A DNA stretch of 64,000 nt from Rathayibacter caricis DSM 15933 (GCF_003044275.1 NZ_PZPL01000001.1:3162001-3226000); one strand, 5' to 3'. Numbered from the stretch's first letter, positions 28,498 to 43,997 are shown. Notes: a model not told the origin generated them from the letters alone. Made by a program: numbers and translations.

Positions 28498-29346
28498 GGG
28501 TCTCCTGGATGTCTCGGGCGCGGCGGTCGATCTCGGCGGCGATCCCGTCGGGACCGGCGCCGAGCACGCTGCGCGACTCGCTCACGAGGGTCGTCGCCGC
28601 GAGTGCCCCGAACAGCCGGGGCGCGTCCGCGACGCCGGCGCCCTGGTGGCCGAAGCCGGGTGCCAGCACCGGGAGCCCCGGGGTGAGCGCCGTGTCGGTC
28701 CGGATGCCGTAGTCGCTCAGGGCGACCGTGGCCCCCAGGACGACGCCGACCGAGCCGATCGGGGAGCGCGCGTTGTGCGCGTTCCAGGATGCCACGTCCG
28801 CCAGCACGGCGCTGGCCAGGGGGGATCCCGCGTGCTCGCCGTCCTGCACGAGCGCGCGCTGCACAGGTCCGGCCTCCGGATTGGAGGTGGCGGCGAGGAC
28901 GAAGACGCCCTTCCCCGCCTCCTCGGCGAGCTCGAGCATGCCGTCGAGGGAGCCGAGCCCCTGATAGGCGGAGGCGGTCATCGCATCCGCTTCGAGAGGC
29001 GAGCCCGGGCGGAGCCACGCCTCGGCGTAGGCGGTGACGCTCGTGCCGATGTCGCCGCGCTTGACGTCGGCGATCACGAGGAGCCCGGCCGCGCGCGCGT
29101 CGGCGAGGACTCGCTCGAGCGCGAGGTAGCCCGCCGATCCGTGGCGCTCGAAGAACGCGACCTGCGGCTTCACCACGCCCACGCGCCCCGCAGCGGCCTC
29201 GACGACGCGGCGGCCGAACGACTCCAGCCCCGCGGCGTCGTCGCCGAGCCCCCACGCGTCCAGCAGGAACGCGTGGGGGTCGATGCCGACGCAGAGCTGT
29301 CCGTGCTCGTCGAAGGCGCGCTCGAGGCGCGCCCCGAACGACTCGG

Positions 29347-29350
<4 letters not shown>
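28487..29350 (-). CDS. pyrF: Orotidine 5'-phosphate decarboxylase (type 2)
   Basis: 287 aa, long type 2 form typical of actinobacteria. Decarboxylates OMP to [11 protein letters not shown] at the start, the catalytic [11 protein letters not shown], and a C-terminal [12 protein letters not shown] phosphate-binding region are seen. GTG start overlaps the carB stop by 4 nt (GTGA) and its own stop overlaps gmk by 11 nt. Confidence 0.96.
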
Positions 29351-32636
<3,286 letters not shown>

Positions 32637-32637
<1 letters not shown>

Positions 32638-33848
32638 TACTTCTGCTCTCCGGTGGTGCTGGTCGAAAGGATGTCGTTCGCGGGCTCGGCGCCGCCCTGC
32701 TCGGCCGTGCGCTGCACGACCATGGCGCGGAAGCGGTCGAAGAGGTAGTTCGAGTCGTGCGGTCCGGCGGCCGCCTCGGGGTGGTACTGCACAGAGAAGG
32801 CGGGGATGTCGAGGCAGCGCAGTCCCTCCACGACGGAGTCGTTCAGGCTGTAGTGGCTGACCTCGACGCGGCCGAAGCCCTCGGGCGAGTCGAGCTCGCC
32901 GTCGATGGGCGCGTCCACCGCGAAGCCGTGGTTCTGCGCGGTGATCTCGACGCGGCCGGTCAGCTTGTCGAGCACCGGCTGGTTGATGCCGCGGTGGCCG
33001 AAGGGCAGCTTGTACGTGCCGAAGCCGAGCGCGCGACCCAGGAGCTGGTTGCCGAAGCAGATGCCGAAGAACGGCAGGTCGGCGCGCAGCGTGGTGCGCA
33101 GCAGGTCGACGTGGCGGTCGGAGGCCTCCGGGTCGCCCGGTCCGTTCGAGAAGAAGAGGGCGGACGGGTCGAGCGCGAGGACCTCGTCGGCGGTGATCGA
33201 CTCCGGCAGCACGTGGACGTCGAAGCCGCGCTCCGACAGGTAGTGCACGGTCGAGGTCTTCACTCCGAGGTCGATGACCGCGACGGAGCCCACGCGCTCG
33301 CCCTGGGCGGGCACCGTGTACTGCTCGGTCGTCGAGACGGCGGAGGAGAGGTTCATCCCCTCCATCTGCGCGCCGCCGAGGACCAGCGCGAGCTGCTCCT
33401 CCTCCCCCAGGGCGAGTTCGTCGCCCGAGAAGACCCCGGCGCGCATCGAGCCGGCCGAGCGGATGTGGCGGGTGATCGCGCGGGTGTCGACACCCGAGAT
33501 GCCGACGATGCCGTCGGACTCGAGATCGTCGTCGAGCGAGCGCTGGGCGCGGAAGTTCGAGACGACGCGGGAGGGATCGCGGACGACGTAGCCGGCGACC
33601 CAGATGCGCCGCGACTCCTTGTCCTCGTCGTTGGTCCCGGTGTTGCCGATGTGCGGCGCGGTCTGCACCACGATCTGCCCGGCGTACGACGGGTCGGTCA
33701 GGGTCTCCTGGTAGCCGGTCATGCCGGTCGCGAAGACGATCTCGCCGAGGGTGCGCCCGCGCGCGCCGTAGGCCTGACCCGAGAATCGTCGCCCGTCCTC
33801 GAGGACGAGGACGGCGGTGGGTTCGGTGCTGAGGCGTGACGTTGGCAC
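32637..33848 (-). CDS. carA: Carbamoyl phosphate synthase small subunit
   Basis: 403 aa glutaminase subunit passing ammonia to CarB. The N-terminal domain carries [14 protein letters not shown] and [10 protein letters not shown]; the class I amidotransferase domain has the nucleophile Cys in [12 protein letters not shown] and the His in VQYHPEAA. Start is GTG (VPTSRL), 3 nt after the stop of the PH-like gene; no separate SD is obvious, so re-initiation is likely. Confidence 0.97.
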
Positions 33849-33851
33849 GGA

Positions 33852-34406
33852 CTAGGAGCCCTTCTGGGTCGGGGAGGAGTCGCCGTCGGCGGCTCCCGGG
33901 GTGGAGGGGGAGGAGGAGGGGCCGGCGAGCCGGCGGATCTCGGCGACGAGGTGCCGACGCAGGGGCGGCTCGGCGACGCGGAGGTAGGAGTCGACCGTCT
34001 CGGCACCGCGCGGCGACCACGAGAGGACGAGCAGGCCGCCCTCCTCGACGGCGCGGTCGATGGCGTAGCTGCCCTCGCCCGCCCCGCGCAGCAGGGCCGC
34101 CGGGATCACGGTCTCGCGCTCGCCGACCGGCGCGAGGACCACGCCGCGCTCGTGGAGGCGCAGTGTCGCCTTCCCGCGGAAGCCGAGGCCTGGCAGCACC
34201 ACGCGCTCGAGCGGCTGCTCGAAGCGGGTCGTGGCGACGTAGGGCAGCTCGACCGACTCGAGCTCGGCGCCCAGCGACTCGGCCGGCACGGCCTCGGGTG
34301 CGAGGTCGGCGGAGCGGCGACGACGCGCGCGCCAGGACAGCGCCATCCCGGCGAACACCAGGACGACGACCGCGGCGATGACGATCGTGATGACGGTCCT
34401 ATCCAC
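33852..34406 (-). CDS. PH-like single-span membrane protein of the pyr operon
   Basis: 184 aa. One N-terminal transmembrane helix ([20 protein letters not shown], residues 4-23) followed by basic residues and a soluble beta-rich domain ([10 protein letters not shown]...[26 protein letters not shown]) resembling bacterial PH-like domains. The tail is Ser/Pro/Gly-rich. Mycobacterium tuberculosis has a membrane protein of similar size (Rv1382) between pyrC and carA, so position is conserved across actinobacteria; function is not known. GTG start overlaps the pyrC stop by 8 nt. Confidence 0.75.
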   Translation of the reverse strand: MDRTVITIVIAAVVVLVFAGMALSWRARRRRSADLAPEAVPAESLGAELESVELPYVATTRFEQPLERVVLPGLGFRGKATLRLHERGVVLAPVGERETVIPAALLRGAGEGSYAIDRAVEEGGLLVLSWSPRGAETVDSYLRVAEPPLRRHLVAEIRRLAGPSSSPSTPGAADGDSSPTQKGS

Positions 34407-35774
34407 GGGCGGACCTCGCGGCGGCGGCGACCTCGACGGCATCGACGAGCTGGCCGTCGAGCACCGTGGGGTAGCCGTCGTGGAACGTGGCGACGACGCG
34501 ACCGGGCAGCTCTCGGCCGAGGTAGGGCGAGTTCGCGCTGCGGCCGCGCAGGTCGGCCGTGGAGAAGCGGCGGCGCGCCTCCGGGTCGTAGAGCACGACG
34601 TTCGCCGGCGCGCCCACCGCGAGACCGCGGTCGTAGCCGTCGAGCCGGCCGATGCGCGCCGGAGCGGCGGAGAGGACGCGCGCGATGTCCGACCAGGTCA
34701 TCCGGCCGTCGTCGACGACCGCGGCGTGGACGACCGAGAGCGCGCTCTCGAGACCGACCATGCCGAACGCGGCGGCATCCCACTCGCAGTCCTTCGACTC
34801 CACGGGGTGCGGGGCGTGGTCGGTCGCGACGATGTCGATCGTGCCGTCGGCGAGGGCCTCGCGGAGGGCCAGGACGTCCTCGTCGCGGCGCAGCGGCGGG
34901 TTCACCTTGAAGCGAGCGTCGTAGCCGCCGCCCCCGTCCTGCCCCGCGATCAGCTGCTCGGTCAGGAGCAGGTGGTGGGGAGTGACCTCGGCGGTCACGT
35001 CGATCCCGCGCGCCTTCGCCCAGCGGATCACGTCGACCGAGCCGGCGGTCGAGACGTGGCAGACGTGCAGGCGGGAGCCGACGTGCTCGGCCAGCAGGAC
35101 GTCGCGGGCGATGATCGCCTCCTCCGCCACTGCGGGCCACCCGGTGAGTCCGAGGGCGCTCGAGACGGCTCCCTCGTTCATCTGCGCGCCGATGGTGAGC
35201 CGCGGCTCCTGAGCGTGCTGCGCGACGACTCCGTCGAAGGCCTTCACGTACTCGAGCGCGCGGCGCATCAGCAGCGCGTCCGAGACGCACTTCCCGTCGT
35301 CCGAGAAGACCCGCACGGCGGCACGGCTGCGGGCCATCGCGCCGAGCTCGGCGAGGGACTCCCCCGCGAGGCCCACGGTGACGGCTCCGATCGGCCGCAC
35401 CGTCGCGTAGCCGGCGTCCTCGCCCAGGCTCTGCACCTGCTCGACGACCCCGGCCGTGTCCTGCACCGGGGAGGTGTTGGCCATGGCGAAGACGGCGGTG
35501 AAGCCTCCTGCGGCGGCCGCGCGCGATCCGGTGAGCACGGTCTCGCTCTGCTCGAAGCCGGGCTCGCGGAGGTGGGTGTGCAGGTCGACCAGGCCGGGCA
35601 GCGCCAGCAGGCCGTCGGCGTCGACGACGCGGGCCCCGCTCGAGTCGAGGTCGGCTCCGATGTCGACGACGACTCCGCCGTCGATCAGGACGTCGGCGGT
35701 GCTCTCGTCGGCGAGGGTCGCCCCCGAGATCAGGATCCGCCCGTGTCCGCGGGTGCTGGTCAGTGGCGTGCTCA

Positions 35775-35775
<1 letters not shown>
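34399..35775 (-). CDS. pyrC: Dihydroorotase (class I)
   Basis: 458 aa amidohydrolase that cyclises carbamoyl aspartate to dihydroorotate. Metal ligands in DLHTHLREPG and ATDHAPHPVE, plus HVCHVSTAGSVD and EVTPHHLLL, are all present. ATG overlaps the pyrB TGA by one base (TGATG). The length is that of the monofunctional class I enzyme. Confidence 0.97.
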
Positions 35776-37426
<1,651 letters not shown>

Positions 37427-37641
37427 TCACGGGTCCCCCTTTCGGGAGGCGGATCCGGGGAAAGAGAACGCCCGTTCCCACCCCGTCCCCGGTAGCCTGT
37501 GACCGGTGACGACGGCGCGCCGCCCCTCCTCCCGTCGCTGGTTCCGCCCAATCCCCCTCCCGCGGAACGCCCCCGGCGCACTCCCCCGAGCGACCCGCTC
37601 ACGTCCCGGCCGCTGTGCCCGCCGGAAGTAAGGATCCCCGC

Positions 37642-39393
37642 ATGACCACGTCCTCCTTCGGCGCAGCCCCGCTCTCGCGCCGCACCGTCCTCGCCGGATC
37701 GATCGCGGGGATCGGCGCGACGATCGTGCTGGCCTCCCCCGCCGCCGCGGCGCCGAACTACTCGGTGATCCCCAAGCTCCTCGGCGAGATCTCGCGCACG
37801 GACACGGTCCTGTCGCGCGTGGGCCGCACCCCCTACGAGGTCATCGACGTCTCGATCGGCGGCGACCGGACCCGGCTCTTCGTGCCGCACACCGCCGCGC
37901 CGAGCCTCACCTCCGCGAAGACCTTCCTCTGGTACTACCACGCCAACGGGAGCAGCTACGCGGCGCTCTCGGGCGCCTTCCAGTACGCGGCCGACCAGGC
38001 CGTCGACCGCGGCTTCGTCTGCATCTGCCCGAACTACGGCGGCAGCGAGTGGACCGGGCCCAAGGCGATCGCGGCTCACGGCAACGCCGTGAAGTGGGTC
38101 ACCGCGCAGTGGAAGGTCGGAGCCAGCTTCCTCCGCTCCAACTCCGGTGGCGGCACCCTGCTGAGCTGGGCGTACGGCAACCGGCTCGTGCCGAACATCC
38201 GCGGTGCCTACATCGCCAGCGGCACCTTCGACATGGCCGACATCGCCGAGCGCGATCCGCTGCGCGTCCTGCCCGCTTACGACAACGACCTCTCCACCGT
38301 CCCGGCCACGAACCCGGCACTGCTGCCGCAGTCGGTCTGGGCCGGGACGCGGCTGCGGATCAGCGGCTCGGACGACGACATCATCGTCCCGTTCGCGAAG
38401 CACGGCCTCGCGCTGCACGAGAAGGCGCTGCCGGTCGCGAAGGAGACGAGCGTCCTCCGCCACTCCGGCGAGGGCGCTCCCTACGGTCACGTGGTGCCGA
38501 GCGCGACCAACAAGGACATGCTCGACCTGTTCGACCGCTGGCTGGCCGAGGGGCCAGTCGACGAGACGCCGAACCCGCCGCAGCCGACGGCACCCGGGGC
38601 GGGCACCTACCAGAACGGGTCGGAGTCCATCGTCACCGAGGGCTCCTGGTCGACGCTCTCCGCCTCGGCGGACAACGGCGGCAGCATCGCCTACTCCACC
38701 AGCACGGGAGCCTCGGCGACGCTCACCTTCACCGGCACCGCCGTGAGCTGGGTCAGCCGTCGCACGAGCTCCTCCGGCATCAACGAGGTCTACATCGACG
38801 GCGCCCTCGTCGCCTCGGTCGACCGCTACAGCTCGTCCACCGCGTACGCCCGGACGGTGTGGACCAGCGGCCCCCTCGCCGCCGGGACGCACACCATCAC
38901 GATCAAGCGCGGCAGCACGAGGAACCCGTCCTCGAGCGGATCGAACATCATCCTCGACGCGTTCGTCGTCGAGAACACCCCCGTCACGACCCCTCCGACT
39001 CCGACGGCGGCCGGACCCGGCACCTACCAGAACGGCGACGCGGCGATCGTCACCGAGGGGAACTGGTCGTCGCTGTCGTCCTCCGCGGACAACGGCGGCA
39101 GCATCTCGTACTCGACCAGCGTCGGCGCCTCGGCGGCACTGACGTTCTCGGGGACGAAGGTCAGCTGGGTCAGCCGACGCACGTCGTCCTCCGGGACCAA
39201 CGAGGTCTACCTCGACGGCGCGCTCGTCACGACCGTCGACCGCTACAGCGCGTCGACGAAGTACAACCAGACCGTGTGGACGAGCGACGCGCTCCCCGCC
39301 GGCACGCACACGATCACGATCAAGCGCGGCAGCACCAGGAACGCGGCCTCGAGCGGCTCGAACCTGATCCTCGACGCGATCGTCGTCTCCTGA
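37642..39393 (+). CDS. Tat-exported alpha/beta-hydrolase with two C-terminal beta-sandwich modules
   Basis: 583 aa. Twin-arginine signal SRRTVLAGSIAG (residues 12 on) ending near ASPAAAA (37). The hydrolase domain (about 40-305) has a Ser in RSNSGGG (Ser168, an atypical nucleophile elbow), an Asp in SGSDDD (244-246) and His283 in YGHVVP. Two near-identical modules of about 125 residues follow (319-444 and 458-583), each starting GTYQNG and containing WVSRRTSSSG and GTHTITIKRGSTRN; they resemble Gal-binding-like jellyrolls on actinobacterial glycoside enzymes. Substrate unknown; likely a secreted esterase acting on a polymer. AAGGA lies 8 nt before ATG. It interrupts the nusB-pyrR neighbourhood and is likely acquired. 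Confidence 0.8.
   Translation: MTTSSFGAAPLSRRTVLAGSIAGIGATIVLASPAAAAPNYSVIPKLLGEISRTDTVLSRVGRTPYEVIDVSIGGDRTRLFVPHTAAPSLTSAKTFLWYYHANGSSYAALSGAFQYAADQAVDRGFVCICPNYGGSEWTGPKAIAAHGNAVKWVTAQWKVGASFLRSNSGGGTLLSWAYGNRLVPNIRGAYIASGTFDMADIAERDPLRVLPAYDNDLSTVPATNPALLPQSVWAGTRLRISGSDDDIIVPFAKHGLALHEKALPVAKETSVLRHSGEGAPYGHVVPSATNKDMLDLFDRWLAEGPVDETPNPPQPTAPGAGTYQNGSESIVTEGSWSTLSASADNGGSIAYSTSTGASATLTFTGTAVSWVSRRTSSSGINEVYIDGALVASVDRYSSSTAYARTVWTSGPLAAGTHTITIKRGSTRNPSSSGSNIILDAFVVENTPVTTPPTPTAAGPGTYQNGDAAIVTEGNWSSLSSSADNGGSISYSTSVGASAALTFSGTKVSWVSRRTSSSGTNEVYLDGALVTTVDRYSASTKYNQTVWTSDALPAGTHTITIKRGSTRNAASSGSNLILDAIVVS
38596..39390 (+). repeat. Intragenic tandem duplication encoding two beta-sandwich modules
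   Basis: Unit 1 about 38596-38973, unit 2 about 39013-39390, joined by a Thr/Pro-rich linker (TPPTPTAAGP). DNA and protein similarity are both high: ADNGGSI, SWVSRRTSSSG, TVWTS and TITIKRGSTRN are shared, pointing to a fairly recent duplication or ongoing conversion. Confidence 0.8.
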
Positions 39394-39397
39394 GACG

Positions 39398-39441
39398 CGA
39401 CCGGGCGGCCCGTTCCCCTGCGGGGACGGACCGCCCGGTCG
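39398..39441. terminator. Bidirectional terminator between hydrolase and nusB
   Basis: Long hairpin: outer arms CGACCGGGCGG and CCGCCCGGTCG, inner arms around a short loop (GTTCCCC/CGGGGAC). It starts 5 nt after the hydrolase stop and 26 nt before the convergent nusB stop, so it can serve both. Confidence 0.7.
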
Positions 39442-39466
39442 GCGGTGCAGTGCTCGGACCCGATGG

Positions 39467-39886
39467 TCAGGCGGGGGTCCGCGACTCCGCCACCGACGCC
39501 AGCAGGCCGTTGATGAAGCCCGCGGAGTCGTCGGTCGAGAGCACCGTGGCGGCCTCTACGGCCTCCGAGATCGCGACGCCGTCGGGCACCTGGTCGTTGT
39601 GCAGGATCTCCCACACGCCGATCCGGAGGATCGCGCGGTCGACGAGGGGCATGCGCGCGAGCGTCCAGCCCTTCGAGAGGCGCTCGATCAGCGCGTCGAT
39701 CTCGGCGGCGTGGTCGATGACGCCGTCGACGATCTCCCGCGCGTAGAGCCAGGAGGCTTCACGGGCGGGCTCGTGGACCGCCCGCTCCGCCTCGGCCCGC
39801 AGGGAGTCGGCGAGGGAGATCTGCCGGACGTCGGCGTTGTAGATGATGTCGAGGGCGCGCTTGCGCGCCTTCGTGCGTGCACTCAC
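39467..39886 (-). CDS. nusB: Transcription antitermination factor NusB
   Basis: 139 aa all-helical RNA-binding protein of the rRNA antitermination complex. RTKARKRALDIIYNADVR at the N-terminus, the PLVDRAILRIGVWEI helix and the C-terminal FINGLLASVA are characteristic. GTG start lies 12 nt after efp. Together they form the usual efp-nusB pair. Confidence 0.95.
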   Translation of the reverse strand: MSARTKARKRALDIIYNADVRQISLADSLRAEAERAVHEPAREASWLYAREIVDGVIDHAAEIDALIERLSKGWTLARMPLVDRAILRIGVWEILHNDQVPDGVAISEAVEAATVLSTDDSAGFINGLLASVAESRTPA

Positions 39887-39898
39887 GGACGGCCCGGC

Positions 39899-40459
39899 TC
39901 AGCTGACGCGGCCGAGGTAGTCGCCCGTGCGGGTGTCGACCTTGACCTTCGTGCCCTGCTCGAGGAACAGCGGGACCTGGATCTGGTAGCCGGTCTCGAC
40001 CGTGGCGGGCTTGGTGCCGCCGGTCGAGCGGTCGCCCTGCAGGCCCGGCTCGGTGTACGTGATCTCGAGCACCACGGAGGCGGGCAGGTCGATGTAGAGC
40101 GGGTCGCCGTCGTGCAGAGCCAGGGTGACGTTCTGGTTCTCGAGCATGAAGTTTGCCGCGTCGCCGACGACCGCCTCGGGCACGGTGATCTGGTCGTAGT
40201 CCGACGTGTCCATGAACACGAAGTCCTGGCCGTCGCGGTAGAGGTACTGGAAGTCGCGGCGGTCGACGTTCGCCGTGTCGATCTTCGCGCCCGCGTTGAA
40301 CGTCTTGTCGACGACCTTGCCGGTGAGGACGTTCTTCATCTTGGTGCGGACGAACGCGCCGCCCTTGCCCGGCTTGACGTGCTGGAAGTCGATGACGTTC
40401 CAGAGCTGACCGTCGATGTTGAGGACGGTGCCGTTCTTGATGTCGGTGGTAGAGGCCAT
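39899..40459 (-). CDS. efp: Elongation factor P
   Basis: 186 aa, three beta domains, rescues ribosomes stalled at polyproline. Tip residue Lys32 lies in the loop KPGKGGAF; the signature region DYLGRVS ends the protein. ATG at 40459 gives the canonical [10 protein letters not shown] start (longer frame ignored). No EpmA/EpmB-type partners nearby. Its upstream 200 nt hold a 20-nt palindrome shared with the divergent SHOCT gene. Confidence 0.97.
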   Translation of the reverse strand: MASTTDIKNGTVLNIDGQLWNVIDFQHVKPGKGGAFVRTKMKNVLTGKVVDKTFNAGAKIDTANVDRRDFQYLYRDGQDFVFMDTSDYDQITVPEAVVGDAANFMLENQNVTLALHDGDPLYIDLPASVVLEITYTEPGLQGDRSTGGTKPATVETGYQIQVPLFLEQGTKVKVDTRTGDYLGRVS

Positions 40460-40590
40460 GCGAAGGGGGATCCGTTTCGGTGGAAGTCTGCTGCCGGTGG
40501 GCCCGACTCCGGGCGCGGCGATATCGGCCGGTACGGCTGACCCGTCGAGTGTAGTCGATGGGCACGGCGCGGCCGAGGGAGCCTGGACGG

Positions 40591-40610
40591 CCGGTGCGAA
40601 TCCGCACCGG
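40591..40610. promoter_or_regulatory. Perfect palindrome between efp and SHOCT gene
   Basis: CCGGTGCG-AATC-CGCACCGG: 8-bp arms with a 4-nt centre, in the 201-nt gap between two divergent genes (51 nt before the plus-strand start, 132 nt before efp). As no gene ends here it is not a terminator; an operator is possible. Confidence 0.4.
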
Positions 40611-40660
40611 GTCCTCGCGGAGGGTGGAGGGTGGGAGGACGTCACGAGAGGAGACCCGCC

Positions 40661-40975
40661 ATGGCGGACGTCACGACACCCTTCGACTCCGGCACGGTCG
40701 ACGCCGCGTTCACCGCGGTCCCGATCGTCATCGCCGCGATCGTCGTCCTCATGGTCGTGCTGATCGTCGTGAACCTGCGACGCGCGAAGAAGCTCGGAGT
40801 GAATCCGCTCACTCTCCAGACCGATCTCGCGGCGAAGCTCGCGAAGGACGGCTTCGGCGGCGGCCGACCGCTCAGCGAGCGCCTCGCCGAGATCGACCGG
40901 CTGCACGCCGACGGCACTCTCAGCGACGAGGAGCACGCCTCGGCGAGGCGCGCGGCGCTCGAGGGCCGCACCTGA
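40661..40975 (+). CDS. Small membrane protein with SHOCT domain
   Basis: 104 aa. One long hydrophobic helix (about residues 19-41, [20 protein letters not shown]) then a basic stretch RRAKKLG and a C-terminal SHOCT motif ([27 protein letters not shown] pattern), the short helix pair often found at protein C-termini. GAGAGGAG lies 7 nt before ATG. Function unknown. It points away from efp and converges on aroB with a 19-nt gap. Confidence 0.75.
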   Translation: MADVTTPFDSGTVDAAFTAVPIVIAAIVVLMVVLIVVNLRRAKKLGVNPLTLQTDLAAKLAKDGFGGGRPLSERLAEIDRLHADGTLSDEEHASARRAALEGRT

Positions 40976-40994
40976 CCGGAGCGGCCGCGCGAGC

Positions 40995-42074
40995 CTAGGA
41001 GCCGATCTCCTGGTAGGCGGCGAACAGCAGCGACGTCTCGGGCCCCTGCAGGATGCTCGGGCGTGCGATGTCGTCGAGCACCACGAAGCGGAGGATGCCC
41101 GCCCGGGACTTCTTGTCGCGCTGCATCGCCGCGAGGAGCGTCTCCCAGCGGCCCAGCGGGTAGCTGGTCGGCAGCGTGAGCGACTCGAGGACGTTGCGGT
41201 GGCGGTCGACCGCCGCGTCGCTCAGCGACCCCGTGAGCCGCGAGAGCTCGGCCGCGAAGACCATCCCGACCGAGACCGCCGCGCCGTGCCGCCACTGGTA
41301 GCGCTCGGCGTGCTCGATCGCGTGGCCGAGGGTGTGGCCGTAGTTCAGGATCTCGCGCAGTCCCTGCTCGGTGAAGTCCTCGCCGACGACGCGGGCTTTG
41401 ATGCCGATCGAGAGCTCGACGAGGCGTCGGAACTCCTCGGAGGTCGGATCCGTCGCCAGGTCGACGTCGGACTCGATGATGTCGAGGATCTGCGGCTCGG
41501 CGATGAGGCCGTACTTCACGATCTCGCCGAAGCCCGCGAGGATCTCGTTCCGCGGGAGGCTCGAGAGCACGTCGAGATCGGCGACCACGGCGCGCGGCGC
41601 GTGGAAGGCGCCCACGAGGTTCTTGCCCTCGGCCGTGTTGATCCCGGTCTTGCCGCCGACGGCGGCATCGACCATCCCCAGCACCGTGGTCGGCACCTGC
41701 ACGACGCCGACACCGCGGAGCCAGGTCGCCGCGACGAAGCCGGCGAGGTCGGTGATCGATCCTCCGCCGAAGCCGACGACGACATCGGTGCGGGTGAAGT
41801 CCGACTGGCCCATGACCTGCCAGCAGAAGGCCGCGACCTCGACGCGCTTGGCCGCCTCCGCGTCGGGGACCTCGGCCAGGAGCACCTCGTAGCGCTCGAG
41901 CAGGCTCTCGCGGATCTCGGCGGCCAGGACCGCGAGCGTCGGCGGGTGCACGATGAGCACCTTGGCCGCGCGCGGGCCGATGGCGTCGGCGAGGCCGTCG
42001 AGGAGCCCCCGGCCGACGGTGATGTCGTAGCCGGTGGCGCCTGTCACGGTGATGGCGGTGGAGCCGTCGTTCAT
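40995..42074 (-). CDS. aroB: 3-dehydroquinate synthase
   Basis: 359 aa; second shikimate step, DAHP to dehydroquinate, NAD and metal dependent. [16 protein letters not shown] (NAD loop), [30 protein letters not shown] and [12 protein letters not shown] (metal His residues) are intact. Start ATG overlaps the aroK stop by 4 nt. Confidence 0.97.
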   Translation of the reverse strand: MNDGSTAITVTGATGYDITVGRGLLDGLADAIGPRAAKVLIVHPPTLAVLAAEIRESLLERYEVLLAEVPDAEAAKRVEVAAFCWQVMGQSDFTRTDVVVGFGGGSITDLAGFVAATWLRGVGVVQVPTTVLGMVDAAVGGKTGINTAEGKNLVGAFHAPRAVVADLDVLSSLPRNEILAGFGEIVKYGLIAEPQILDIIESDVDLATDPTSEEFRRLVELSIGIKARVVGEDFTEQGLREILNYGHTLGHAIEHAERYQWRHGAAVSVGMVFAAELSRLTGSLSDAAVDRHRNVLESLTLPTSYPLGRWETLLAAMQRDKKSRAGILRFVVLDDIARPSILQGPETSLLFAAYQEIGS

Positions 42075-42679
42075 GGGAGTCTTCCGCTCGGGCGGCCGGA
42101 GGCGGCCGCCGGGTCGTCTGCACGGCCGCCGGCGGCGGTCGCGTCGTGTCGGGAGTCGTTCTCGCTCGCGCGCACCCACTCGGCGATCTCCGCGGCGATC
42201 GCGGTGATCGGCCGGCGGGAGGTGTCGACCGTGAGGTCCGCCAGCGCGTCGTAGATCGGACGGCGCTGCTCGTGCAGGCGCGTCCAGTCCGCGACTCCGC
42301 CGCGCACGAGCGGTCTGCTGCCCGAGCCGAGGCGGTCGCGGACGGCTTCGGCGGTCGTGGCCAGCAGGACCACGGGCACGTCGGCCAGGTCGGCCCGCGT
42401 GAGCGGATCGAGCACCGCTCCCCCGCCCAGGCTCAGCACGACGTCGCGACGCACCGCGCGAGCGACGACGAGCCGCTCCTCCCGCCGGAAGGCCGCTTCG
42501 CCGTGGGCGTCGAAGTAGGCCGCGATCGGGCCGTGGGCGGCGACGAAGTCGGCGTCGGAGTCGACGAACGGCGCCGCGAGGGACTTCGCGACCCGCTTCC
42601 CGATGGTCGTCTTCCCGGCCCCCATGGGACCGATGAACACCACTCGGGCGCGGGCCGCGCCGGTATCGTGTCCGGCCAT
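42071..42679 (-). CDS. aroK: Shikimate kinase
   Basis: 202 aa. P-loop IGPMGAGKTTIGKRVA, shikimate-binding VDSDADF and FRREE, and LSLGGGAVLD are seen; GSGSRPLVRG marks the lid. The last about 30 residues (after WVRASEND) are Ala/Gly/Asp-rich and beyond the usual enzyme length. aroC ends 31 nt upstream, aroB is coupled downstream. Confidence 0.95.
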   Translation of the reverse strand: MAGHDTGAARARVVFIGPMGAGKTTIGKRVAKSLAAPFVDSDADFVAAHGPIAAYFDAHGEAAFRREERLVVARAVRRDVVLSLGGGAVLDPLTRADLADVPVVLLATTAEAVRDRLGSGSRPLVRGGVADWTRLHEQRRPIYDALADLTVDTSRRPITAIAAEIAEWVRASENDSRHDATAAGGRADDPAAASGRPSGRLP

Positions 42680-42710
42680 CAGCGCTCTCGCCGGGCGGCG
42701 GAGGCGGGCA

Positions 42711-43928
42711 TCAGGAGGCTCCGAGGGCCGGGTTGCTCGCCGTGGCGGTGCGCAGCTCCTCGGGGATCGCGTCGAGGTAGCCGCGCAGGTTGCGGCGCGT
42801 CTCGCCGATGCTGTCGCCGCCGAACTTCTCGAGCACGGCGTTCGCGAGCACCAGGGCGACCATCGCCTCGGCGACCACGCCCGAGGCGGGCACCGCGCAG
42901 ACGTCGGACCGCTGGTGGTGCGCGCCGGCGGCCTCACCGGTCGCCACGTCGACCGTGCGCAGAGCGTGCGGGACGGTGGCGATGGGCTTCATGCCGGCGC
43001 GGACGCGGAGGACCGTGCCGGTGCTCATCCCGCCCTCGGTGCCGCCCGCACGGTCACTGGAGCGCGAGATGCCGGCGGCGTCCTGGAACAGCTCGTCGTG
43101 AGCCTCGGAGCCGCGGCGGGTCGTCGTGAGGAAGCCGTCGCCGACCTCGACTCCCTTGATGGCCTGGATGCCCATGAGCGCGGCGGCGAGCTGGGAGTCG
43201 AGGCGGCGGTCCCAGTGGACGTAGGAGCCCAGGCCCGGCGGGAGGCCGTAGGCGAGGACCTCGACGACGCCGCCGAGCGTGTCGCCGTCGTCGTGCGCCC
43301 GGTCGACCTCGGCCACCATCAGCGCGCTCGTGGCCGCGTCGTGGCAGCGGAGCGGATCCGCGTCCAGCGCGTCGACGTCGGCCGCGGACGGCAGCGGCGA
43401 GCCCTCGGGGACGCGCACGGGGCCGATCGCGAGGGTGTGGCTGACGAGCTCGATGCCGAGCTCGCCGAGGAAGCGGCGGGCGATCGCGCCCAGGCTCACG
43501 CGCGCCGCGGTCTCGCGGGCGGAGGCGCGCTCGAGGACGTTGCGCGACTCGGCGAAGCCGTACTTCTGCATGCCGACGAGGTCGGCGTGGCCGGGCCGCG
43601 GGCGCGTCAGTGCGGCTCCGCGCCCCTTGGGCAGGGTCTCGGGATCGCGCGGCTCGGCCGACATCACGTCGACCCAGCGCGGCCACTCCGTGTTGCCGAT
43701 GCGCAGGGCGATCGGGCTGCCCATGGTGGCGCCGTGACGGATGCCGGAGGAGACGGTGAGCTCGTCCTGCTCGAAGTTCATCCGCGCGCCGCGGCCGTAG
43801 CCGAGCTTGCGCCGAGCGAGATCGCTGCGGATGTCCTCGAGTGAGACGGGGACCCCCGCGGGGAGTCCTTCGAGGACGGCGATGAGTTCGGGACCGTGGG
43901 ATTCCCCGGCCGTGAGCCAACGGAGCAT
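42711..43928 (-). CDS. aroC: Chorismate synthase
   Basis: 405 aa; makes chorismate from EPSP with reduced [18 protein letters not shown] is the exact family start, which fixes the ATG even though a GGAGG directly abuts it and no SD stands at normal distance. [22 protein letters not shown], and [17 protein letters not shown] are present. Chorismate links this cluster to the trp genes 25 kb away. Confidence 0.97.
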   Translation of the reverse strand: MLRWLTAGESHGPELIAVLEGLPAGVPVSLEDIRSDLARRKLGYGRGARMNFEQDELTVSSGIRHGATMGSPIALRIGNTEWPRWVDVMSAEPRDPETLPKGRGAALTRPRPGHADLVGMQKYGFAESRNVLERASARETAARVSLGAIARRFLGELGIELVSHTLAIGPVRVPEGSPLPSAADVDALDADPLRCHDAATSALMVAEVDRAHDDGDTLGGVVEVLAYGLPPGLGSYVHWDRRLDSQLAAALMGIQAIKGVEVGDGFLTTTRRGSEAHDELFQDAAGISRSSDRAGGTEGGMSTGTVLRVRAGMKPIATVPHALRTVDVATGEAAGAHHQRSDVCAVPASGVVAEAMVALVLANAVLEKFGGDSIGETRRNLRGYLDAIPEELRTATASNPALGAS

Positions 43929-43997
43929 CCTCCGATTCTCGCACACGGGGCCGGAGCGCACCGCCGGGCCACGGGCTCGCGCTCGCTGCTCGGCCGG

